A DNA stretch of 64,000 nt from Pseudomonas sp. ML96 (GTDB taxonomy: Bacteria > Pseudomonadota > Gammaproteobacteria > Pseudomonadales > Pseudomonadaceae), in contig NZ_JPMY01000041.1 of NCBI RefSeq assembly GCF_000761545.1, positions 62,001 through 126,000 on the forward strand. Direction: 5' to 3'. The notes beneath the pieces were generated by a model. It was not told the origin of the DNA, made no database searches, and saw only the letters and a list, made by a program, of their open reading frames with translations. A program made the translations under genes and the position numbers. Shown here piece after piece: positions 8,530-17,397 of this stretch (position 1 is its first letter; each line of letters starts with the position of its first letter).

Positions 8530-10053
8530 TTACTTCACTTCCACCGCCAGGCTTTCGGCGATCTTCTTGTTCCAGATCGCCGGGCCGGTGATGTGCACCG
8601 ACTCGCCGCTGGTGTCGACTGCCACGGTAACCGGCATGTCTTTCACTTCGAACTCGTAGATCGCTTCCATGCCCAGCTCAGCGAAGGCCAGCACCTTGGA
8701 CTTCTTGATCGCCTGGGCGACCAGGTAGGCGGCGCCGCCAACGGCCATCAGGTACACGGCCTTGTTGTCGCGGATTGCGTCGATGGCGATCGGACCACGC
8801 TCGGACTTGCCGATCATGCCCAGCAGGCCGGTGCTTTCGAGGATCTGGCGGGTGAACTTGTCCATGCGGGTGGCGGTGGTCGGACCGGCTGGGCCCACCA
8901 CTTCGTCACCGACCGGATCGACCGGGCCGACGTAGTAGATGAAGCGGCCTTTCAGGTCCACCGGCAGCTCTTCGCCTTTGTTCAGCATGTCGACCATGCG
9001 CTTGTGCGCGGCGTCGCGGCCGGTGAGCATCTTGCCGTTGAGCAGCACGGTCTCGCCCGGCTTCCAGCTCTGCACTTCTTCCGGGGTGATGGTGTCGAGG
9101 TTGACGCGGCGCGCGCTCGGGCCGGCTTCCCAGACGATTTCCGGGTAGGCGGACAGGTCCGGCGCTTCCAGTTCGGCCGGGCCGGAGCCGTCGAGCACGA
9201 AGTGGGCGTGACGGGTGGCGGCGCAGTTGGGGATCATGCACACCGGCAGCGAAGCGGCGTGGGTCGGGTAATCCATGATCTTCACGTCGAGCACGGTAGT
9301 CAGGCCGCCCAGGCCCTGGGCGCCGATGCCCAGCTGGTTGACCTTGTCGAACAGCTCGAGGCGCATTTCCTCGATCTTGTTCTGCGGGCCGCGGGCCTTC
9401 AGTTCGTGGATGTCGATGTGCTCCATCAGCACTTCCTTGGCCATCACCGCGGCCTTCTCGGCGGTACCGCCGATGCCGATGCCGAGCATGCCCGGCGGGC
9501 ACCAGCCGGCGCCCATGGTCGGCACGGTCTTCAGCACCCAGTCGACGATCGAGTCGGACGGGTTGAGCATGGCCATCTTCGACTTGTTCTCGGAGCCGCC
9601 GCCCTTGGCCGCGACGTCCACTTCCAGCTTGTCGCCGGGCACCATGGAGTAGTGGATCACCGCCGGGGTGTTGTCCTTGGTGTTCTTACGCGCACCGGCC
9701 GGGTCGGCCAGGATCGAGGCGCGCAGGACGTTCTCCGGCAGGTTGTAGGCGCGACGCACGCCCTCGTTGATCATGTCGTCGACGCTCATGGTGGCGCCGT
9801 CCCAGCGCACGTCCATGCCGACCTTGACGAACACGGTGACGATGCCGGTGTCCTGGCAGATCGGGCGGTGGCCGGTGGCGCACATGCGCGAGTTGATCAG
9901 GATCTGCGCCATGGAGTCGCGCGCGGCCGGCGATTCTTCTTTCAGGTATGCCTCGTGCATGGCCTGGATGAAGTCGACGGGGTGGTAATAGGAGATGAAC
10001 TGCAGGGCGTCGGCGACGCTCTGAATCAGGTCGTCCTGCTTGATCACGGTCAT
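8530..10053 (-). CDS. fumarate hydratase, class I (Fe-S)
   Basis: This is a 507-residue class I fumarase of the homodimeric iron-sulfur type. The N-terminal half has TGHRPICQDTGIVTVFVKVG and WCPPGMLGIGIGGTAEKA, supplying cluster cysteines. The C-terminal beta domain has LLNGKMLTGRDAAHKRM and YYVGPVDPVGDEVVGPAGPTTATRMDKF. It interconverts fumarate and malate in the TCA cycle and is oxygen-labile compared with class II enzymes. The start at 10053 gives the usual MTVIKQDDLIQS; the extra nine residues upstream are not needed. It is divergent from the cyclase gene. Confidence 0.93.
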   Translation of the reverse strand: MTVIKQDDLIQSVADALQFISYYHPVDFIQAMHEAYLKEESPAARDSMAQILINSRMCATGHRPICQDTGIVTVFVKVGMDVRWDGATMSVDDMINEGVRRAYNLPENVLRASILADPAGARKNTKDNTPAVIHYSMVPGDKLEVDVAAKGGGSENKSKMAMLNPSDSIVDWVLKTVPTMGAGWCPPGMLGIGIGGTAEKAAVMAKEVLMEHIDIHELKARGPQNKIEEMRLELFDKVNQLGIGAQGLGGLTTVLDVKIMDYPTHAASLPVCMIPNCAATRHAHFVLDGSGPAELEAPDLSAYPEIVWEAGPSARRVNLDTITPEEVQSWKPGETVLLNGKMLTGRDAAHKRMVDMLNKGEELPVDLKGRFIYYVGPVDPVGDEVVGPAGPTTATRMDKFTRQILESTGLLGMIGKSERGPIAIDAIRDNKAVYLMAVGGAAYLVAQAIKKSKVLAFAELGMEAIYEFEVKDMPVTVAVDTSGESVHITGPAIWNKKIAESLAVEVK

Positions 10054-10266
10054 TGGGGGCGCTCCTCTATCAGGGAACATCTATAAGGAAACGCCGGACC
10101 ACGACCCGGCGCAACGGCTAAAAACGGCGCCGCAGTATAGCGCGGCGGCCGAGGCGGGCACAGCCGCAGGCAGTCGGACCATAGTCGAGGATCGCCCTTT
10201 GGCTTGCTACCAATTTTGTGATCACGGAGTTAGAGTGAGGCAAGGTGCCAGTACGGGACGGAGCCC

Positions 10267-11394
10267 ATGAGCACGAGTAGTCCAGGGGTCACTAAAAGAA
10301 GCCTGCAAAGCCTCTTGCTGAAGCGTTTCGGCATGGCGGTGGCGAGCTATGCCCTGGTGCTGGTGCTGATGTGGATCGCCATGTGGGCCGGGGTGTACAG
10401 CGGCACGGTGGCCTTCGGCCTGCTCTGCACCGCGCTGGTCGCTGCCAGCCAGCTGATCTTCTATGGGCTGTTCCGCAGCGGGCGCAACCTGCGCTTCGTC
10501 GACCCCAGCCTGACCGAGGCCCAGGTCCTCGTCGGTATCGCCCTGCACACCCTGCTGCTCGCCCATATCGATGGCGCCCGCGGCAGCCTGCTGATGTTCT
10601 ACCTGATCATCCTGATGTTCGGCGTGTTCCAGCTGCGCCCGCGGGTGTTCGTTCGCTGCGCGGCCGTGGCCTTCTTCGCCTTCGCAGGGCTCAATCTCTG
10701 GGAGGGCTACCACCTGCGCCTGAGTGCGCCGGGGCAGGCCCTGCTGCAGTGCTGTGCACTGTTCATCGGCCTGGTCTGGCTGAGCCTGTTCGCCAGCTAC
10801 GTGCAGGCCCTGCGCCAGCGCATGCGCCAGCGTCGCTACGCCCTGCAGGCGCACCAGGACACCCTGCGCGGCATGATGCGCCAGCTGGAAGACCTGGTGG
10901 CCACCGACGAGCTGACCGGGCTGTTCAATCGTCGCCACTTCCTGCGCCTGGCCCTGCGCGAGCTGGATGGGCTGGACTTCGGCCGCCAGCACGGCCTGGC
11001 GCTGATCGACCTGGACCACTTCAAACGCATCAACGACGCCCACGGCCACGCCGCCGGCGACCGCGTGCTGCAGACCTTCGCCGCGGTGGCGCGGGCCTGC
11101 CTGCGCGACGGTGACGTGCTGGCGCGCTACGGCGGCGAGGAGTTCGTCCTGTTGCTGCCAAACACCGACGCCGACCAGTTCACCAGTTGCTGCGAGCGCC
11201 TGCGCGAGGCCTTCGCCAACGCCGAGCCGGTGGGCGTGCAAGTGGACAACCTCAGCCTGTCCGCCGGCATGACCCTGCTCAACGAGGGCGACGACCTAGA
11301 CGAGGCCCTGCAACGGGCCGACCAGGCGCTGTACCGGGCCAAGCGCGGCGGGCGCAACCGCTGCGATGCGGCCTGGGAGGGCGCCGGTGCCTGA
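10267..11394 (+). CDS. sadC: membrane diguanylate cyclase (SadC-like)
   Basis: This is a 375-residue protein with roughly six hydrophobic helices in residues 15-185 and a GGDEF domain from about residue 205. The signature is GGEEF at 289-293, so the active site is intact. An RxxD inhibitory site (RDGD, 280-283) lies exactly five residues before it, which predicts product feedback. It makes c-di-GMP from two GTP. The gene order fumarase / cyclase / ferredoxin reductase / hydratase / pykA is that of SadC in P. aeruginosa. This protein is shorter, mainly in the N-terminal half, so orthology is likely but not certain. Confidence 0.85.
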   Translation: MSTSSPGVTKRSLQSLLLKRFGMAVASYALVLVLMWIAMWAGVYSGTVAFGLLCTALVAASQLIFYGLFRSGRNLRFVDPSLTEAQVLVGIALHTLLLAHIDGARGSLLMFYLIILMFGVFQLRPRVFVRCAAVAFFAFAGLNLWEGYHLRLSAPGQALLQCCALFIGLVWLSLFASYVQALRQRMRQRRYALQAHQDTLRGMMRQLEDLVATDELTGLFNRRHFLRLALRELDGLDFGRQHGLALIDLDHFKRINDAHGHAAGDRVLQTFAAVARACLRDGDVLARYGGEEFVLLLPNTDADQFTSCCERLREAFANAEPVGVQVDNLSLSAGMTLLNEGDDLDEALQRADQALYRAKRGGRNRCDAAWEGAGA

Positions 11395-12325
11395 GTTGTC
11401 TGCTGCCGGCCGTGCCTGGTCGGTCTCTTCCGGAAGCAATCTGCTCGACGTCCTCAACGGCGCCGGCCTGCGCGTGCCCTACAGTTGCCGCGCCGGCAGC
11501 TGCCATGCCTGCCAGGTGCGCTGCGTGCGCGGCGAGCCACTGGACCTGCAGCCGGAGGCGCTGAGTGCTGAGCGGCGCGAGCAGGGCTGGCGCCTGGCCT
11601 GCCAGTGCCAGGTGCTGGAGGACCTGCAGGTCGAGCTGTTCGATCCGGCCCGCGATGGCCTGCCGGCACGGGTCCAGGCGCTCGACTGGCTGGGCGCGGA
11701 TGTGCTGCGCCTGCGCCTGCTGCCGGACAAGCCGCTGCGCTACAGCGCTGGCCAGCACCTGCTGCTGTGGAGCGCCGAGGGCGTGGCCCGGCCTTATTCG
11801 CTGGCCAGCCTGCCGGGGGAGGAGCCCTGGCTGGAATTCCACATCGATTGCCAGCGCCCCGGCGCCTTCAGCGACGCCGCTCGCCGTCTGCAATCGGGCG
11901 ATGTGCTGCGCCTGGGCGAGCTGCGTGGTGGTGCGCTGCACTACGACGCCGACTGGCACGAGCGGCCGCTCTGGCTGCTGGCCGCTGGCACCGGCCTGGC
12001 GCCACTGTGGGGACTGCTGCGCGAGGCATTGCGCCAGCATCACCAGGGGCCGATACGGATCATTCACCTGGCCCATGACGACGCCGGACATTACCTCGCC
12101 GAGCCGCTGCAGGCGCTGGCTGCGGCCCACCCGCAGGTGCAGCTGCAGCAGGTGCTGGCGTCCGAGCTGGCGGCGGTTTTGGCGGAACTGCGGCTTGTTT
12201 CGCGGCAAACCGTCGCCTTACTCTGCGGCTCACCCGCCAGCGTGGAAACCTTCGCCCGCCGCCTCTATCTCCTCGGCGTGCCGCGTAACCAAGTGCTGGC
12301 CGACGTCTTCCTGCCCCACGCCTGA
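11387..12325 (+). CDS. 2Fe-2S ferredoxin / flavin reductase fusion
   Basis: This is a 312-residue electron-transfer protein. Residues 1-85 form a plant-type ferredoxin with CRAGSCHACQVRC plus a fourth Cys in LACQC. Residues 90-312 form an FNR module with RPYSLAS for FAD and LLAAGTGLAPLWGLL for NAD(P)H. The chosen start is the GTG at 11387. It has GGGAGG six bases upstream and overlaps the cyclase stop by eight bases, indicating translational coupling. Architecture matches oxygenase reductases, but no oxygenase is nearby. Its electron acceptor is unknown. Confidence 0.85.
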   Translation: MPELSAAGRAWSVSSGSNLLDVLNGAGLRVPYSCRAGSCHACQVRCVRGEPLDLQPEALSAERREQGWRLACQCQVLEDLQVELFDPARDGLPARVQALDWLGADVLRLRLLPDKPLRYSAGQHLLLWSAEGVARPYSLASLPGEEPWLEFHIDCQRPGAFSDAARRLQSGDVLRLGELRGGALHYDADWHERPLWLLAAGTGLAPLWGLLREALRQHHQGPIRIIHLAHDDAGHYLAEPLQALAAAHPQVQLQQVLASELAAVLAELRLVSRQTVALLCGSPASVETFARRLYLLGVPRNQVLADVFLPHA

Positions 12326-12361
12326 ATGTTCCGGCTCGGGGCCTATGCCTCTGGAGCTGCA

Positions 12362-13135
12362 ATGAGTGAACACCTGCTGGTCGAGCGCGAAGGCGGTCTG
12401 CTGACCCTGCGCCTGAACCGCCCGGACAAGATGAATGCGCTGACCCGCGCCATGTACAGCCAGATGGCCGAGGTGCTCGACGCCGCCAATCAGGATCGTG
12501 AGGTGCGCGCCGTGCTGATCACCGGCGGGGCGGAGTGCTTCACCAGCGGCAACGACGTGGCCGACTTCCTGCAGGCGCCACCTACCGGCCTGGGCAGCCC
12601 GGTGTTCCAGTTCATGCGCGCACTGTTCGACTTCGAGAAGCCGGTGGTGGCTGCCGTGGCCGGCCCGGCTGTGGGCATCGGCACCACGCTGTTGCTGCAC
12701 TGCGATCTGGTCTATGTGGCCCGCGACGCCAAGCTGCGCACGCCCTTCGTCAACCTCGGCCTGTGCCCGGAGTTCGGCTCCAGTCTGCTGCTGCCGCGTC
12801 TGCTTGGCCAGGCCAAGGCCGCCGAGGTGCTGCTGCTGGGCGAGGCCTTCACCGGTGAGCAAGCGGCTGCCTGGGGCATCGCCGGCGCAGCACTGGAGGA
12901 TGGCCCGAGCACTCTGGCCAAGGCCCGCGAGATGGCCCTGCGCTTCCTCGAGCTGGCGCCCTCGGCGGTGGCCGACAGCAAGCGCCTGATGCGTGCGCCG
13001 GGGCGCGCCGAGCTGCGCAGGGTGATCGAGGAGGAGGGCGCCCTGTTCGGTCAGCGCCTGCGTTCGCCGGAGGCCATCGAGGCGCTGTCGGCGTTCATGC
13101 AGCGGCGCAAGCCGGACTTCTCGAAGTTCGCCTGA
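12362..13135 (+). CDS. enoyl-CoA hydratase/isomerase family protein
   Basis: This is a 257-residue crotonase with LTLRLNRPDKMNALTRAMY, the first oxyanion loop ECFTSGNDVADF, and the second VAAVAGPAVGIGTTLLLHCD. In place of one catalytic Glu region it has FVNLGLCPEFGSSLLLPR, the pattern of the delta3,delta2-enoyl-CoA isomerase-like subgroup, so isomerase activity is possible. The ATG at 12362 follows a GGAG site. It is part of the rightward operon with the ferredoxin reductase and the small gene downstream. Confidence 0.83.
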   Translation: MSEHLLVEREGGLLTLRLNRPDKMNALTRAMYSQMAEVLDAANQDREVRAVLITGGAECFTSGNDVADFLQAPPTGLGSPVFQFMRALFDFEKPVVAAVAGPAVGIGTTLLLHCDLVYVARDAKLRTPFVNLGLCPEFGSSLLLPRLLGQAKAAEVLLLGEAFTGEQAAAWGIAGAALEDGPSTLAKAREMALRFLELAPSAVADSKRLMRAPGRAELRRVIEEEGALFGQRLRSPEAIEALSAFMQRRKPDFSKFA

Positions 13136-13338
13136 TGGATGGCGCCGAGCTGCTCTGGGGCCTGCTGTTCGGCAGCATCGGCCTGGGCTACGTGCTCTAC
13201 GGCCGCCGGCAGAGCAAGCCGGTGCCATTTCTCTGCGGCCTGGCGCTGATGGGCTTCCCCTATCTGGTGGACAGCAACCTGGCCCTGGTGCTGATTGGCG
13301 GCACGCTCAGCGCGATTCCCTACTTCGTGCGCCTGTAG
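13135..13338 (+). CDS. small inner-membrane protein
   Basis: This 67-residue protein is almost entirely hydrophobic, with two or three helices (AELLWGLLFGSIGLGYVLY, PFLCGLALMGFPYLV, LALVLIGGTLSAIPYFV) separated by a basic loop YGRRQSK. Its ATG shares a base with the TGA of the preceding hydratase gene. That overlap is the best evidence that it is translated. The family is small and uncharacterised; function unknown. Confidence 0.7.
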   Translation: MDGAELLWGLLFGSIGLGYVLYGRRQSKPVPFLCGLALMGFPYLVDSNLALVLIGGTLSAIPYFVRL

Positions 13339-13352
13339 TTGCTGCCAGGCAT

Positions 13353-13383
13353 GAAAAAGGCCGCTCATCGAGCGGCCTTTTCG
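13353..13383. terminator. bidirectional Rho-independent terminator
   Basis: AAAGGCCGCT and AGCGGCCTTT form a perfect stem with a CATCG loop, flanked by A and T runs. It separates the convergent small membrane protein gene and pykA. Confidence 0.9.
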
Positions 13384-13396
13384 TTTGCGCCGGGGA

Positions 13397-14848
13397 TCAG
13401 ACCAGCGGATCGCCCACGTGGAGGATCTTCATGGTGTTGGTGCCGCCGGTGCCGTGGTAGCTGTCGCCTTTGGTCAGGATCACCCAGTCGCCGGGCTCGA
13501 CCACGCCACGCTTGAGCAGCTCGTCCACCGCCGCCTGGCTGACCTTGTTGGCCGGCATGGAGGTCGGGTCGAACGGCACGGTGTAGACGCCGCGGAACAT
13601 CGCTACACGAGCCTGCGCCTCGCGGTGCGGGGTGAAGGCGAAGATCGGGATCGACGAGCGGATGCGCGACATGATCAGCGGGCTGTAGCCGCTCTCGGTC
13701 AGGCTGATGATGGCCTTGACGCCCGGGAAGTGGTTGGCGGTGTACATGGTGGCCAGGGCCACGCTCTCGTCGCAGCGCTCGAAGGTACGGCCGATGCGGT
13801 GGCTGGACTTCTGGCTGGTCGGGTGCTTCTCGGCGCCCAGGCACACGCGGGCCATGGCCTCCACAGCCTCCACCGGGTATTCGCCGGCGGCGCTCTCGGC
13901 CGACAGCATCACCGCGTCGGTGTAGTCCAGCGCGGCGTTGGCCACGTCGGAAACTTCAGCGCGGGTCGGCATCGGGCTGTGGATCATCGACTCCATCATC
14001 TGGGTCGCGGTGATCACCGCTTTGTTGTAGCGACGGGCGTGGGCGATGATCTTCTTCTGGATACCGACCAGCTCGGCGTCGCCGATTTCCACGGCGAGGT
14101 CGCCACGGGCCACCATCACCGCGTCGCTGGCGCGGATCAGGCCGTCCAGCGCGGCGTCGTCGGCCACCGCCTCGGCGCGCTCGATCTTGGCCACCAGCCA
14201 GGCGTTGCCGCCGGCCTCGGTGAGCAGGCTGCGGGCGTAGTCCATGTCGGCGGCATCACGCGGGAACGACACGGCGACGTAGTCCAGCTCCATCTCGGCG
14301 GCCAGCTTGATGTCGACCTTGTCCTTCTCGGTCAGGGCCGGTGCGGTCAGGCCACCGCCGCGGCGGTTGATGCCCTTGTTGTCGGACAGCGGGCCGCCGA
14401 TCAGCACGCGGCAGTGCAGCTCGTCGGCGCCCTTGAGCTCGACGCGCATGACCACGCGGCCGTCGTCCAGCAGCAGGTCGTCGCCGACATTGCAGTCCTG
14501 GATCAGCGCCGGATAGTCGATACCGACCACTTCCTCGGTGCCTTCGGTGCGCGAGTGGCTGGCGGACAGACGGAACAGCACGCCTTCTTCGAGTTCGATG
14601 CGCTTGTTGGTGAACTTGGCGATGCGGATCTTCGGACCCTGCAGGTCGCCGAGTAGCGCCACGTGGCGCCCGTGCTTGGCGGCCAGCTCACGGACCAGCG
14701 TGGCGCGGGCCTTGTGGTCGTCGGCGGTGCCGTGGGAGAAGTTCAGGCGGGCGACGTCGATACCGGCGACGATCAGTTGCTCCAGAACTTCCGGGGAGCT
14801 GCTGGCGGGGCCGAGGGTGGCGACGATCTTGGTGCGGCGCAGGGTCAT
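13397..14848 (-). CDS. pykA: pyruvate kinase
   Basis: This is a 483-residue pyruvate kinase. The N-terminus TKIVATLGPASSSPEVL, the substrate loop ARLNFSHG, the GDLQGPKIRI strand and the signature AEVSDVANAALDYTDAVMLSAESAAGEYP are all present. The active-site Lys/Glu region is KIERAEAV. It converts phosphoenolpyruvate and ADP to pyruvate and ATP at the end of the Entner-Doudoroff route. The start at 14848 follows a GGAG site and gives MTLRRTKIV. The neighbourhood matches pykA of P. aeruginosa. Confidence 0.95.
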   Translation of the reverse strand: MTLRRTKIVATLGPASSSPEVLEQLIVAGIDVARLNFSHGTADDHKARATLVRELAAKHGRHVALLGDLQGPKIRIAKFTNKRIELEEGVLFRLSASHSRTEGTEEVVGIDYPALIQDCNVGDDLLLDDGRVVMRVELKGADELHCRVLIGGPLSDNKGINRRGGGLTAPALTEKDKVDIKLAAEMELDYVAVSFPRDAADMDYARSLLTEAGGNAWLVAKIERAEAVADDAALDGLIRASDAVMVARGDLAVEIGDAELVGIQKKIIAHARRYNKAVITATQMMESMIHSPMPTRAEVSDVANAALDYTDAVMLSAESAAGEYPVEAVEAMARVCLGAEKHPTSQKSSHRIGRTFERCDESVALATMYTANHFPGVKAIISLTESGYSPLIMSRIRSSIPIFAFTPHREAQARVAMFRGVYTVPFDPTSMPANKVSQAAVDELLKRGVVEPGDWVILTKGDSYHGTGGTNTMKILHVGDPLV

Positions 14849-14985
14849 GCGGTAACTCCATTTCTCAATGCATGCGGCGAGGCTACTACGGCCGATTACT
14901 GTAGTCATTGTTCGCCTGCACTACTCTTTGAAGCTGCAGAAAACCGCGCGCTTGCCGATACACTGCAACAGCGGAGGAGCTCACC

Positions 14986-15360
14986 ATGCGTACCCTGATT
15001 CTGATTCTCACCCTGGCCAGCCTGGTCGGTTGCACGCGCGTGTCGCTGGACCGCAACCTGGACGAAGCCTACCGGCACTACAACGAGGGCGACTGCGACC
15101 AGGCCCTGCTCGACCTGTCGCGAGCCGAACGCAACAGCCGTTCGCGCAGCTTCATGCAGCCGGAAATCTCCCTGCTGCGCGGCCAGTGCCTGGAGCGGCA
15201 GAACCTGTTCGTCGACGCAGCGCAGACCTACGAGTTCATCGTCAATCGCTACCCGGCCAGCGAGTACGCCTACCGTGCCCGCGCGCGACTGGAGACCTTG
15301 CGCCAGCTCGGGCATCATCAGGCGGTCGAACCGGCCAAGGCGACGCCCGCATCCCTGTGA
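14986..15360 (+). CDS. small lipoprotein with TPR-like repeats
   Basis: This is a 124-residue protein with a lipoprotein signal (LILILTLASLVGC, Cys16 as the acylated residue). The mature part has two helix-turn-helix units, NLDEAYRHYNEGDCDQALLD and YEFIVNRYPASEYAYRARAR, the second like the YbgF/BamD class of repeats. An outer-membrane or periplasmic scaffold role is plausible. The gene is divergent from pykA and lies upstream of another envelope gene. No specific family name can be given with confidence. Confidence 0.72.
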   Translation: MRTLILILTLASLVGCTRVSLDRNLDEAYRHYNEGDCDQALLDLSRAERNSRSRSFMQPEISLLRGQCLERQNLFVDAAQTYEFIVNRYPASEYAYRARARLETLRQLGHHQAVEPAKATPASL

Positions 15361-15430
15361 GGCAGCCGCCAGTCGGCTCGCAGTCAGGGATTGCAGCGCA
15401 GCGCTAAGCTGCGCCCAGGGAGGGCTTCGC

Positions 15431-15865
15431 ATGCGTCACCAGCTTTATTTTCTGTTCGTGGCCCTTTTGGCGCCGGGCCTGGTCAGTGCCGAAATCTATC
15501 GCTGGACGGACGCGCAGGGCCGTGTGCATTTCGGCGAGAAACCGGGCGCCAGCGGCGCGCAGCAGGTCGAGGTGAAGCCGCAGGTGGTCGAGCGCGACGA
15601 GGCGACTCGCCAGCGCGAACAGCGCACCCAGCAGTACTTCGATGCCCGGCGTGACGAGCGGCAGCAGGCCGATGCGCGTTCCGCGCAGGCGCGGGCCGAA
15701 CGCGCGCAAGAGTGCAGCAAGCTGCGCGACAGCCTGGCGCAGATCCAGCACGGCGGCCTTTACTACCGCACTGATGAGAAGGGCGAGCGCAGCTACTACA
15801 GCGACGAGCAGATGGACGCCGCCCGCAGCCGTTTGTCGTCTCGTATTGCCGAGCGGTGTGGCTGA
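15431..15865 (+). CDS. secreted DUF4124 domain protein
   Basis: This is a 144-residue protein with a signal peptide (MRHQLYFLFVALLAPGLVSA). The DUF4124 motif EIYRWTDAQGRVHFGEKP follows immediately. The rest is a charged helix rich in Arg/Gln/Glu, ending in a Tyr-rich segment GLYYRTDEKGERSYYSD. DUF4124 proteins are periplasmic and mostly uncharacterised. The ATG at 15431 has a GGAGGG site; the longer open frame to 15275 overlaps the lipoprotein gene and is not needed. Confidence 0.8.
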   Translation: MRHQLYFLFVALLAPGLVSAEIYRWTDAQGRVHFGEKPGASGAQQVEVKPQVVERDEATRQREQRTQQYFDARRDERQQADARSAQARAERAQECSKLRDSLAQIQHGGLYYRTDEKGERSYYSDEQMDAARSRLSSRIAERCG

Positions 15866-15916
15866 CTCTGGTCGAGCCGCGACCTAGAGGCCATACTGGA
15901 TTTCCTTCCATAGCGA

Positions 15917-16285
15917 ATGGCCACCATGCATATCCAGCGCCACATCGAACGCCATCAGCTTCCCTACTACCTGAAGGTGTTCAATCGCATTACCGACAAG
16001 CCCATGGGCTACATCGGCAATGTCTCGCTGGATGGCCTGATGCTGATCAGCCAGTACCCGATGCTGGTCAGTGGTCGCTTCGATATGCGCCTCAAGGTGC
16101 CTGGCCGTGACGGCCGCATTCACAACGTCGACTTCACCGCCACCTGCCAGTGGAGCCGCGAGGATGTCACTCCCGGCACCTACGACTCCGGCTTCTGCCT
16201 GGTGGCGCCGCCCACCGAGTACGTCGAGATGGTCGACGCGCTGCGCAGCTACTTCAGCTTTCATCCTCTGGCCGCTTCGGCCTGA
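15917..16285 (+). CDS. PilZ domain c-di-GMP-binding protein
   Basis: This is a 122-residue stand-alone PilZ protein. The RxxxR motif is R-H-I-E-R near residues 8-12 and the second motif is GNVSLDGLML, matching D/NxSxxG. Both elements needed for c-di-GMP binding are therefore present. The rest is a six-strand barrel with a C-terminal helix (EYVEMVDALRSYF). It is a likely receptor for signal made by cyclases such as the one at 10267. The start is uncertain: ATG at 15917 or 15926, neither with a strong ribosome site. Confidence 0.82.
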   Translation: MATMHIQRHIERHQLPYYLKVFNRITDKPMGYIGNVSLDGLMLISQYPMLVSGRFDMRLKVPGRDGRIHNVDFTATCQWSREDVTPGTYDSGFCLVAPPTEYVEMVDALRSYFSFHPLAASA

Positions 16286-16301
16286 TTGACCCCGTCTCCG
16301 T

Positions 16302-17228
16302 TCAGGCGATCGACGGCAGGACGATCTCGTCGCTGCGGCGAATGCCTGCAGTCATCTCCCGGCACAGTTCGAGGAATTCGCGCATGGCCGCGGTCTGGTA
16401 CTTCTGCCGGTGCCAGATGAAGTAGAACTGGCGGGTGAGGTCCAGCTCCGGGGTTTCCACCGGTACCAGGCTGCCACGGCGGAAGGCGTCGCGCAGGGCC
16501 AGGCGCGAGATGCAGCCGATGCCCAGGCCGGATTCCACGGCGCGCTTGATCGCCTCGGTATGTTCCAGCTCCAGGCGGATATTCAGCTGTGCGGGGTGAT
16601 GGCGCATGGCCTGGTCGAAGGTCAGGCGGGTGCCCGAACCCTGTTCACGCAGAATCCAGGCCTCACGGCTGAGTTCCTCCAGCGTCGCGGTGCCGCGCTC
16701 GGCCAGCGGGTGACGCGGGGCACAGAACACCACCAGCTCGTCCTCGACCCAGGGCTGCACCTCGATGTCCGGGTGCTGGCAGTCGCCCTCGATCAGGCCC
16801 AGGTCCAGCTCGTAGTGGGCGACCTGCTGCACCACGTTGGCGGTGTTCTGCACATGCAGCTTGAGGCGGCACTCCGGGTGGCGCTGCATGAAGTTGCCGA
16901 TCAGCAGGGTGGCCAGGTAGTTGCCCACGGTGAGGGTGGCGCCCAGTTCCAGCAGGCCGAAGCCGGTCTTGCCGCTGAGCAGGCGCTCCATCTCCTTGGC
17001 CTGGTCGAGCAGGGCCACGGCCTGGGGCAGCAACTGGCGGCCGAGGGCGTTGAGCGAGAGGCGCTTGCCGGCCCGGTCGAACAGCTGGCAGTCGGATTGC
17101 CGCTCCAGTTCGCTCAGCGAAGTGCTTGCCGCAGACTGCGACAGAGCCAGAGATTCCGCGGCGCGGGAGACACTTTCCTGCTTGGCCACGGCGACGAAGA
17201 CTTCCAATTGCCTGAGAGTAAATCGCAT
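16302..17228 (-). CDS. finR: LysR-family regulator FinR
   Basis: This is a 308-residue LysR regulator. The N-terminal winged helix (MRFTLRQLEVFVAVAKQESV, AAESLALSQSAASTSLSELE) is followed by a substrate-binding domain from about residue 90. It is divergent from fpr with 169 bases between starts, the arrangement of finR/fpr in pseudomonads. There FinR activates fpr under oxidative and osmotic stress or iron-related signals. The start at 17228 is the conserved one; the extra upstream frame runs through the shared promoter. Confidence 0.87.
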   Translation of the reverse strand: MRFTLRQLEVFVAVAKQESVSRAAESLALSQSAASTSLSELERQSDCQLFDRAGKRLSLNALGRQLLPQAVALLDQAKEMERLLSGKTGFGLLELGATLTVGNYLATLLIGNFMQRHPECRLKLHVQNTANVVQQVAHYELDLGLIEGDCQHPDIEVQPWVEDELVVFCAPRHPLAERGTATLEELSREAWILREQGSGTRLTFDQAMRHHPAQLNIRLELEHTEAIKRAVESGLGIGCISRLALRDAFRRGSLVPVETPELDLTRQFYFIWHRQKYQTAAMREFLELCREMTAGIRRSDEIVLPSIA

Positions 17229-17397
17229 ATCTATATAACCAATATTCGATATCGTAATAATTCGCTTAACAGATATTCTGGTCGTCACTAGAATGGCGCG
17301 CAATCCTGCCGGTGCGCCTTTTCCGCATTGACCTGGCTCAAACAGGGCGAACGCAATTTCCGGCAATCTGAATACCGAGACTTTTGAGGACACCCGC
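17229..17397. promoter_or_regulatory. finR/fpr divergent regulatory region
   Basis: This A+T-rich region lies between the two start codons. It contains a T-N11-A LysR-type box, TTCGATATCGTAA at 17245-17257, centred on the palindrome CGATATCG. A related AGATATTCTG lies at 17271. This is the natural place for FinR to bind to control fpr and itself. The assignment is inferred from pattern and position. Confidence 0.5.
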
